Origin: Hominisplanchenecus murintestinalis
Lineage (GTDB): Bacteria > Bacillota > Clostridia > Lachnospirales > Lachnospiraceae
Reading direction: 5' to 3'
Assembly: GCA_004793585.1 (NCBI GenBank)
Contig: SRZB01000018.1
Span: 1 to 64,000, forward strand
DNA length: 64,000 bases
Below are positions 27,653 through 35,300 of this stretch, piece after piece. A program made the translations under genes and the position numbers. The stretch's first letter is position 1. Every line of letters begins with the position of its first letter. Below the pieces are notes generated by a model. That model saw nothing but the letters and a program-made list of their open reading frames with translations. It ran no database searches and was not told the origin of the DNA.

Positions 27653-29320
27653 TCATACCGCCTCCTTTCCGTAGGATGCGGCATCTGCCGGGCAGAGTTC
27701 CTGCATATTCCGGATCAGTTCCAGCGCGCGCTCATAATCGTATTGGTAGCGGAAACGTATATCAATGCGGCAGTCCTCAAAGACCATGATGCGGTCTATC
27801 AGTGTCACTGTGATATGCCGTGTCAGTTCTGTAATATTACGGTACTTCTTAAACTGCTCTATCCACAGGCTGCTTCCGGTGCGGTTCTGCAAAAGGCACT
27901 CAAGTTCCTCTTTCAGCTTTTCACTGGCTGCCTGTGCGTCAGCAATCTTTATGTCATAGCCTGCTTTTAATTCCAGGTATTCCGCCTTGTTGATCAGGCC
28001 ATCAGACAGGGATTCATAGAGCGTTGTTTTCAATCTGCTATACCGGGCGATCTCTTCCTGTTTTTTTATAAGCTGCGCATCTGTCTTCTGCACTTCTTCC
28101 TGATGGACTGGAAGCGTCTCAATACACTGCAATATCCTTTCCACATCCAGGATGTTAGCGATATGCTCTTTCAATGATAAATACACCGCCTGCTCTAAAG
28201 CGGCTTCACTGATCCGGTGGCTGGAGCAGGCTTTATTTGTACGGTTGTTGCCGCACATATAATACACATAGGTTTTCCCATTCCTGCACACACTGTTGCG
28301 CACCATGTTCTGTTTACAGTCGCCGCAGAACACCAGCCCGGAAAGCAGGTATACGTTTTCCTCTTTTGGCGCAACACGGGTATCCTGCATCAGCAGACGC
28401 CCCACGGCAAGGAAATCTTCCTTTTCTATGATCGCCGGATGGCTGTCCTCCACCCGTATCCATTCCTCGCGCGGCTTCTGTATGGTCTTTTTCACCTTAT
28501 GGTTTGGCGTTGTACGCCTGCCCTGGACTAATGTGCCGATATAAAATTCGTTGCGGAGTACCCGCCCTATGGCAACAGCCGTCCATTTCGCCTTTGGATT
28601 GACCTGAAAACCCGACCTGTATTGCAGGCCGCAGAACCGTTTGTATTCCATTGGTGACAGTTCCCCGCGCCCATTCAGCCGGTCAGCGATCCTCTGCTGG
28701 CTCGCCCCTTCCAGCTTCCAGCGGAAGATGTCGCGCACGACTGCCGCCGCATAATCGTCAACAATCAGCTTATGCCGGTCGGAAGGGTCTTTCAGGTATC
28801 CATATACGGCAAAGGAGCCAATGAAATCCCCCTTCTTCCTTTTGATCTCAAGCTGGCTCCTGACTTTAATGGATATATCACGGCAGTAAGCATCGTTTAT
28901 CAGGTTCTTGAACGGAATTAAAATCTTATCGGAAGATGTACGCCCGTTTATGCTGTCATAATTATCATTGACAGCAATAAAACGGATGCCGAGGGCCGGA
29001 AAAATCTGGTCAATATAACGCCCGGCTTCCACAAAGTTACGTCCAAACCTCGACAAATCCTTGACCACTACGCAGTCAATCCTGCCCGCCTCGATCTCAC
29101 GGATCATCCGCTTAAAATCGGGGCGGTCAAAATTAGCCCCGCTGTACCCGTCATCCACACACTCGGCGCAGATACGGATATCCTGCTTATCCGCAAGGAA
29201 ACTCCTGATAAGGTCTTTCTGGTTAACAATGCTGTCGCTCTCCTCTTTATCGCCGTCCTCTTTGGACAGGCGGACATAAAGGGCAGCGCGGTATATCCTG
29301 TTCTCTGTTAAATTATTCAT
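27653..29320 (-). CDS. ICE serine recombinase 1
   Basis: 555 aa, preceded by GGATGGAGGTTCACC. Catalytic Ser19 lies in YVRLSKED. DDGYSGANFDRPDF and KDLSRFGRNFVEAG define the resolvase domain. The Recombinase domain ends at about 285 (LRNEFYIGTLVQGRR). The zinc ribbon has CGDCKQNMVR. The coiled coil spans 400-480 and the C-terminal segment differs from the other two. It is the first gene of the operon and lies downstream of a promoter with an embedded perfect palindrome. Which of the three recombinases suffices for integration cannot be told from sequence. Confidence 0.92.
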   Translation of the reverse strand: MNNLTENRIYRAALYVRLSKEDGDKEESDSIVNQKDLIRSFLADKQDIRICAECVDDGYSGANFDRPDFKRMIREIEAGRIDCVVVKDLSRFGRNFVEAGRYIDQIFPALGIRFIAVNDNYDSINGRTSSDKILIPFKNLINDAYCRDISIKVRSQLEIKRKKGDFIGSFAVYGYLKDPSDRHKLIVDDYAAAVVRDIFRWKLEGASQQRIADRLNGRGELSPMEYKRFCGLQYRSGFQVNPKAKWTAVAIGRVLRNEFYIGTLVQGRRTTPNHKVKKTIQKPREEWIRVEDSHPAIIEKEDFLAVGRLLMQDTRVAPKEENVYLLSGLVFCGDCKQNMVRNSVCRNGKTYVYYMCGNNRTNKACSSHRISEAALEQAVYLSLKEHIANILDVERILQCIETLPVHQEEVQKTDAQLIKKQEEIARYSRLKTTLYESLSDGLINKAEYLELKAGYDIKIADAQAASEKLKEELECLLQNRTGSSLWIEQFKKYRNITELTRHITVTLIDRIMVFEDCRIDIRFRYQYDYERALELIRNMQELCPADAASYGKEAV

Positions 29321-29395
29321 GGTGAACCTCCATCCTGTAAAAAATCCTCAGTAAAACTTTTCACAATGGGCTTCACCGTTATGCTTATTGCCTTG

Positions 29396-29424
29396 AATAT
29401 AGCACTTTAAAGTGCTAAAGTCAA
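29396..29424 (-). promoter_or_regulatory. Promoter and 16-bp palindromic operator of the ICE recombinase operon
   Basis: Minus strand TTGACT (29419-29424), 17-bp spacer, TATATT (29396-29401). The spacer is filled by the perfect 16-bp palindrome AGCACTTTAAAGTGCT (29401-29416). A dimeric repressor bound there would occlude RNA polymerase. A related sequence (CTTTAAAGTG then TAAA) lies upstream of tnpV at about 56358-56373. The regulator is not identified; the Xre protein at 57698 is one candidate. Confidence 0.75.
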
Positions 29425-29456
29425 GCCCGATTGCCGATAAACCGTATTCGATTCAT
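29421..29456 (-). CDS. Possible 11-residue leader peptide
   Basis: ATG with an AGGAGAAAG site codes for the 11 residues MNRIRFIGNRA, then a stop that overlaps the -35 of the recombinase promoter. The start follows the stop of the gene upstream by 9 bp, so it would be read on that transcript. Too short to be sure; could be chance. Confidence 0.25.
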   Translation of the reverse strand: MNRIRFIGNRA

Positions 29457-29465
29457 ATCTTTCTC

Positions 29466-29723
29466 CTATAGTGTTTTCAGATAATGCTCCAGACGATCTT
29501 CCAGGGTTGCGTCTGTTTCCGCAAAGCTTACTTTTACCACAACCTTCCCGCACCGGTAACAGTACGGATTCCCAATCTGACGCACAAAATCCGCCAGCCT
29601 CTGCTCACGGGGCATCCGAGGGTCAATATGTATTTTGCTGATGTCAGCCAGGCTTTCCCTTTCCACCGTCCTCACATCCACATTCCTCATCTGTTTAAAA
29701 TCCATGTTTTGGATCGTGCCCAT
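29466..29723 (-). CDS. Small conserved ICE protein with CxxC (DUF6870-like)
   Basis: 85 aa from the ATG at 29723, which has GGGAGG at 8 bp; the longer frame starts at 29732 with no site. The sequence has a conserved centre, MDFKQMRNVDVRTVERESL, then MPREQRLADFVRQIGNPYCYRCG, with Cys residues two apart that could bind zinc, and ends LEDRLEHYLKTL. Proteins like this recur next to recombinases in gut-clostridial ICEs; I am not certain of the DUF number. The function is unknown. It may regulate excision, as it lies directly upstream of the recombinase promoter. Confidence 0.65.
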   Translation of the reverse strand: MGTIQNMDFKQMRNVDVRTVERESLADISKIHIDPRMPREQRLADFVRQIGNPYCYRCGKVVVKVSFAETDATLEDRLEHYLKTL

Positions 29724-29800
29724 AGACCACACCTCCCTTTCAAGATATGCAAAGCCTGCTTGTCTGAATGTCTGTCATCATGCCCGGCATAACTCCACGC

Positions 29801-30043
29801 TTATCCTGTCCCCAAACCGGCAGGGAGATTTTCTCCCCTGTACCAGCGGAATGGAACACCTTGCGCCGCAAACGCCGCCCATTCATCAAAACGCATCGAA
29901 AAAAGGCTTGCGGTGCCAGGTCTTACATCCCGTAAGAAATCCGGCAGATGCTTTTTCACACCTGCCGGAGATAGGAAAGGGAAAACCGCCCGGACAGACA
30001 CGTTATATCCTCCCTGTCCGGTGCCGGTTCCCATAAAAATCAA
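29801..30043 (-). CDS. Possible small protein (hypothetical)
   Basis: 80 codons. The frame looks protein-like in its middle (AVFPFLSPAGVKKHLPDFL, then FSMRFDEWAAFAAQGVPFRWYRG). The ATG at 30043 and one at 30034 both have only a weak AGGA site at poor spacing. No family recognised. It could be real, or a decayed remnant. No promoter seen. Confidence 0.4.
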   Translation of the reverse strand: MIFMGTGTGQGGYNVSVRAVFPFLSPAGVKKHLPDFLRDVRPGTASLFSMRFDEWAAFAAQGVPFRWYRGENLPAGLGTG

Positions 30044-30571
30044 AAAATCCTGTCTTGTGCCGTATTGTCAGGCAGCCGGACTGCCTTACTGCTCACCCCC
30101 GGCACGGGAATATCCAAGCCGCCTGCGGCTCCATAAGCGCCATGATACCAACAGCAGGTGGCGGCAGGTGACTAAGCTGCCCAGGCCATGCCCTCAGTAT
30201 CCCCCTTTCACCCTGCGGTACGGGAATATGCTGGTTCTCCTTTACTGGCGGCTCATGGCGGTCCCGGCGCTGCCACACGCCGGTCACAGGCCCTCCGGGT
30301 TGCCGCTCGTGCCTTTGAAGTCATCTTGTTTGACGGGGCAGGCCAGGCAGGAAGGGGAAAACAGCTTCCCTCCTTTATCCTCCCCGCGCCCGCAGGCAGT
30401 CATCGCGCCCGTGCCTGGGCCGCTTGCTTTACAGCCCCGCACAGCAGGAGAAACTTGAATACTGGTTATGAACAGAGATTCACCCTGTTATTTTCCAATG
30501 TCCGTAAGAGGGAGCAGAACCCCCTCATAATGTAAGGGACTAAAACCGCATCCTGATAGAAAAGAATTTGA
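30044..30571. other. G+C-rich stretch without a convincing gene
   Basis: 528 bp between the sigma factor gene and the small ORF at 29801. Many short inverted repeats (for example GCCGCCTGCGGC at 30119-30130), several GGAGG-like runs, no frame with a good start. May encode a structured RNA or a long untranslated leader or trailer of the neighbouring minus-strand genes. No oriT nick motif recognised. Confidence 0.45.
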
Positions 30572-31021
30572 TTATTTTTCCATCATTTTTCTCAGCTTGT
30601 CCAAAAGCCTGTTTTTCCGGTAATGGATGGTATTCTGTGAGACGGCATACATCCCAGCCACTTCCCGCTCCGTCTTTTCCAGATAGAACAGTTCGTTAAG
30701 CAATGCCAGTTCCTCTGCGGAAAGGCTTTGCAATACAGCCTGCAATTTCTCCATCATTGCGGCCCTGACCACCCTGTCCTCCACGGAATCGCCGGATGCG
30801 GTAAACTGCCAGTCCTGCTCCGCAAGCTGCTCATAGGACAGTTCCCGGCTGGGGATGTATTGTATTTCCTGTGTTTCCGGGTTGACTTTTGTACGCCCTT
30901 TTTTCAGCTTCCCCATAAAATAACGTTCCTTGTCCTCGGCGCGGTAATATTCCCGGTACACTTCCCTGCTCACCGGTACAGGCTGCCCATCTATGTATAA
31001 ATAAAAATCTTTTTCCTGCAT
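30572..31021 (-). CDS. Sigma-70 family (ECF-like) sigma factor
   Basis: 149 aa from ATG 31021 with GGAGGG at 5 bp; the upstream extension lacks a site. The N-terminal part (FYLYIDGQPVPVSREVYREYYRAEDKE) is the motif of short ICE sigma proteins with a lone region 4. The C-terminal helix-turn-helix is at about 95-145, LLNELFYLEKTEREVAGMYAV then SQNTIHYRKNRLLDKL. Region 2 is not evident, so it resembles Tn916-type Orf regulators more than a full ECF factor. It probably directs transcription of ICE transfer genes. It has no closely linked downstream gene; a hairpin lies upstream at 31217-31254. Confidence 0.82.
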   Translation of the reverse strand: MQEKDFYLYIDGQPVPVSREVYREYYRAEDKERYFMGKLKKGRTKVNPETQEIQYIPSRELSYEQLAEQDWQFTASGDSVEDRVVRAAMMEKLQAVLQSLSAEELALLNELFYLEKTEREVAGMYAVSQNTIHYRKNRLLDKLRKMMEK

Positions 31022-31216
31022 GGTTTCCCTCCGAAATCCTGAAAATGAATAAGTTCCAGAATCCCGGAGGGCGGGGAACGGCACCGTGGGAAAGCGACAC
31101 CACACGGCAAAAAAAGACATAAAAAAAGCCGCGCCCGGAAGATACCAGGCACGGCGGGATGCTTTTTGTATTTTATTGGTATTTCATAAATATGCAGGGG
31201 GGTTTTTGTCGATAAC

Positions 31217-31254
31217 AGAAGCGCCGCAATCCCCGTAAGGACTGCGGCGCTTCT
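31217..31254. terminator. Strong 12-bp hairpin upstream of the sigma factor
   Basis: Perfect stem AGAAGCGCCGCA/TGCGGCGCTTCT (31217-31228 with 31243-31254) with a further TCC/GGA pairing in the loop. There is no good T-run on either side (minus side TTCTGTTATCGAC). It may be a weak terminator, an attenuator in the sigma factor leader or an mRNA-stabilising structure. Confidence 0.55.
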
Positions 31255-31448
31255 ATGTAACTGTTTCGTTTCTGTTTCTTTCCCCGGACTTCCCAATATA
31301 TTCCCCTTACCAACGGGAAATGATATTAGTTCCTAAAGTTTTCGCTGATTTCCCTGCTTATTTGTAATAAAAGGAATTATAAACGGTGATTTTGTCAACA
31401 GATAATCGCCGGGTTATCAAAAGATAAGCAGATAACGCAAATTGCGAC

Positions 31449-31479
31449 AAAAAAACGGCATAACCGAAAGGGTTATACC
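31449..31479 (-). terminator. Terminator after response regulator gene
   Basis: 9-bp stem 31471-31479 with 31457-31465 (one wobble), loop of five, followed on the minus strand by GTTTTTTT (31449-31456). It begins 10 bp after the stop of the regulator and ends the surface-protein operon. Confidence 0.88.
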
Positions 31480-31488
31480 ATTTTTGTC

Positions 31489-32193
31489 TTATATAGTATC
31501 CTGAATAAACCGGTAGCCTACGCCGCGTATGTTTTCAATCCGGCAGGAGGTACAGCCTGCATCCTCCAGTTTCCTGCGTATCCGGTTCAGGCAGGAGTGG
31601 AGCCCATTGTCGGCATCCCGCAGGTAATCTTCACCCCATACGTCACGGTAAAGCTGCTCATTTGTAAATACCCGCCCCGGACTGGATGCAAGCAGGCAGA
31701 GCAGGTTAAACTCATACCGGGGGAATTCCGTTTCCTGTGAATTGATGATAACCTCGTGGTAATCCACGTTGATAAACAGATTCCCCCTTGAAATAATGCT
31801 GGATGCCTGCTGCTTTGTCTGGTTCAGTTCCGTATAGCGGCGGATCAGCGCAAGGCCGCTGGCAATGGTTTCCTCCAGATAACTGTCTGTCCACTTAATG
31901 TATTCATCCGCTCCTGCTTTAATCGCAGCCGTTTTTTCTGTACTGTCATACTGCCGGTCTAAGATCAGGATCGGGGCTTTTATCAATCCCCTTATAATCT
32001 TTAACGGCGGTAAGTATTGCCGTCCGTCTGAAAATATAATAACCAGCAGATAATCCGTATTCCCTGACAGTTCGCCGGCTGCTTCCCCCGCATCCTGGAC
32101 GATGCGGGCGGATATGCCTTTTTTCTGCCATTCTCCCTGAAGGTCAGCCAACTGTGGTCTTTCATGGCATACTATCAATATCCATCGTTCCAT
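31489..32193 (-). CDS. OmpR-type response regulator with degenerate receiver
   Basis: 234 aa with AAGGGGG before the ATG. The C-terminal winged helix (about 135-232) is typical: YEFNLLCLLASSPGRVFTNEQLY, then DNGLHSCLNRIRRKLE and RGVGYRF. The N-terminal receiver keeps the fold pattern (IILVCHERPQ start, KIIRGLIKAPILIL, GADEYIKW with the switch Lys). The usual phospho-acceptor Asp is not found; the strand reads LLVIIFSDG, so the acceptor position is Ile or Phe with an Asp two residues on. It is the last gene of the surface-protein operon and has no kinase beside it. It may bind DNA constitutively or be regulated by protein contact. Confidence 0.85.
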   Translation of the reverse strand: MERWILIVCHERPQLADLQGEWQKKGISARIVQDAGEAAGELSGNTDYLLVIIFSDGRQYLPPLKIIRGLIKAPILILDRQYDSTEKTAAIKAGADEYIKWTDSYLEETIASGLALIRRYTELNQTKQQASSIISRGNLFINVDYHEVIINSQETEFPRYEFNLLCLLASSPGRVFTNEQLYRDVWGEDYLRDADNGLHSCLNRIRRKLEDAGCTSCRIENIRGVGYRFIQDTI

Positions 32194-32300
32194 AATTGCC
32201 CCCTTCTATCGTTATCACAATATAAATGTTTCTGTTCTGCCACCTTTCTGTCCTATTTGGAACCAGATTCTGTTACTCCATGTACGGTTCAGGGATATCA

Positions 32301-35300
32301 TCAATTGTCTTCCTCTTTCTTCTTCACCACAAAGAATACACCGATCCCCATGATGACCACCAGCGCGCCGACCACGATAAGCCACCACGGTCTCCACGCC
32401 TGCGGGCTTTCTTCTGCCTGCCCGGTGCTGTCTTTATCCGGGGTATCCGGCTGTTCAGGCTCGGTGGCATTGCCGCTTTCTTCCTCCTGTTCCCCATCTA
32501 TCGCAATCACATAGTCTGACGCATGGGTAAAGGCAAGGGATACGGTGCCGTCCTCTGCGACTTCGTCAGAACAGATAAATTCAAGCTCCCCGGTGCTTTC
32601 GTTGTAGTAATACAAACTTGCCGTATATCCGGCGTTCTCTTTGCCTAGCTCTATGGAAAGCACCGCCGTAAAGCCGAACTCCCCTTCATAGGCGAGGCTT
32701 ATCTGGATGCTGTAACGCTCCCCGGTGACGTTGTTCACGATATCCACCGGGATGGCATTTGTTTCTGTCTTTACGGAAAAGTCAATGTCGCCCGCCTTAT
32801 CCGTTGTGATGCTCTTTCCGTCCACGCTCCAGAGTATGCCATTGCCCATATCAAAGGTGATGGTGATGTCCTTCCCCTTAATGCTGTCAAAAATATCTCC
32901 CGGAACCACCACAGAGCCGTTCATATCCACGTTGATGGTGCTGCCTTCCTGCGCCTGTTCTTCCTCGGCACGGATCACATCCCAGCCGATCTTGCCGTCC
33001 GCTCCCTTGATGAATGGCTGTTTTGTTCCCTGTGCGGGTGTTCCTGTGCCGCTGACCGGAGCGGTTCCCGGCTTTACTGTATTTCCACTACCCGGATTCA
33101 CTGGCGTTGTCCCTGTCCCCGGTGCGGTTTCATTCCCCGGATTGGTATTTGTGTCCGTGGGCTGCGTCACAGACGGCTGCGGCGTAGTATTTCCATTGCC
33201 AGGATTCGTGCTGCCATTACCGCCGCTGCCCTGCCCTTCATCACTGCCACTGGAGCCGCCGTTATTTTCATTCCCTCCGGAATTGCCACCGCTACCGCCG
33301 TTATCTCCATTTCCGCCGGAACTGCCACCACCGCCGGAACTTGGCGGTAACTTCGCTATATCCTCCGTCCTTATTACATATCCACAGACGCTACATTTGT
33401 AAGTTCTGACACCTTTCTCCGTTTCCGTTGGTGCTTTTGTCACGCTTCCGCCGTCCTCTGTATGGGCTGCGGTGTCCGATTTATCCCCACAGGTACATTC
33501 GTGCCAATGACTGCTGCTGTCCGACTTCCAAACCGTTCCATAGCTGTGCGTGTGCGGCAGTACATCTATGCTCTCTGTACGCATGATGCAGCCACAGACA
33601 CTGCACTTATAAGTCATAACCCCCGTTTCCTTTTCTGTAGGCGCTTTTGACACACTCCCGTCATCCTCTGTATGGGCTGCGGTATCTGTTTTATCCCCGC
33701 AGACACATTCATGCCAGTGGCTGCTTTCATCTGATTTCCAATCTGTACTGTAATTGTGTGTGTGGGACGATGGCAGTTTATCAATATCCGCTGTCCTTAT
33801 CACATAACCGCAGACACGGCACTTATACGTCATGACTCCGGTTTCCGTTTCTGTCGGCGCTTTCGTCACGCTCCCGCCGTCCTCTATGTGGGATGCAAGC
33901 TCTGACTTATTCCCGCAGGAACATTCATACCAATGGCTGTCTGCATCTGATTTCCACTCTGTACCGTAGTTATGCGTATGAGACGGCGGCAGTCTGTCTA
34001 TCATCTCCTCCTGCATCACATAGCCACAGACGCTGCACTTATACGTCCTGATGCCGGTTTCTGTTTCTGTTGCGGGCTTTGTCACGCTTCCGCCATCCTT
34101 TATATGGGCGGCGGTGTCTGTCCTATCCCCGCAGGCGCACTCATGCCAGTGGCTGCTTCCGTCTGACTTCCAATCTGTACTGTAATCATGCCCTGCATTT
34201 ACCGTAACTGTTACTGTAGTAATGTTCCCTGCTTTGTCAGCCGCCTCAATGGTCTGTGCGCCGGATGCAGCGCCTAAAGTAAATTTACCGTCTGACAAAG
34301 CCTGCTCTTTCCCATTCACGGTTACAGATTCCAGATTATCATCTGTGACCGTCACCGTCTGAGATGTGCAGTAAGTTTCCCCGTCCGTAACGCCGGTAAT
34401 GGACGGAGATGTGCCATCGAATACCATGCCGTCAGAAGAAATATAAGTCACATTTCCCTGATTATCCGTAATCCTTGCATAAACCACGCAGGATTGATCC
34501 GGGCTGATGCTAAAGGTTGTTTTGTCTGTATTTCCGGCTGTCCAACTGTCCAGCGCTTTTACTTCGTCCTCTGTCAGCTCACCGTCTGATATGTAATAAG
34601 ATACAGAAGCCACGCCGGATTCGTTATCCTGTGCAGTAATCGTTACCTGCTCCGTTTTCTTAAAAAACAGCCCGAAAGTAATCGTATGTAAAAAGCTGTT
34701 CCAGTGGTTTGTACTTATGCTAATTTCCCCTGTCGGCGCACCCGCATCTTTCAACAGTTCTCCATATTTACCTCCACATACTGTACATATGGCTTTTTCC
34801 GTATAGGTGGCAGTACCGCCGGTACAATTTTCTGTTTCCGTGGAATCACAGCCAGACCTCTGACAGCTATGGGTATGCGTCCCGTTTCCGGTACTCTCCC
34901 ATGCCCCGTATTCATGCCCTTTGGCGGAAATTTTTGTATCCGTTATTTCCTGTTTCCCGTCAGAATCGGAAAACAGCTTATTACATACGTCACAGCTCCA
35001 GTATTCTATGTTTCCGTCTGTAAGACAGCCTGCTTCCCGCCCTTCATGGTGAGTCAGCGTATGTGCTTTCACAGCAATTACAATATCAGCGTCTGCAATT
35101 TCTGTCTTTCCGTCCTGATCTGAAAATTTCTTCCCACAGATAGAGCAGTCCCAATACTCCTTATTTCCTGCCGCTGTACAGGTTGCCCCCTGTTCTGCAT
35201 GATGAATCAGTGTGTGGTCAGTAATCGGAATAATTATATCTGTAATTTCCGCCTGCCCGTCTTTATCCGAAAATATTTTCTTACATACAGAACACTCCCA

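Noticed and set aside
29913..30535. Plus-strand frames in the G+C-rich region
   Set aside because: Composition-driven, rich in Pro, Arg and His, with no starts or motifs.
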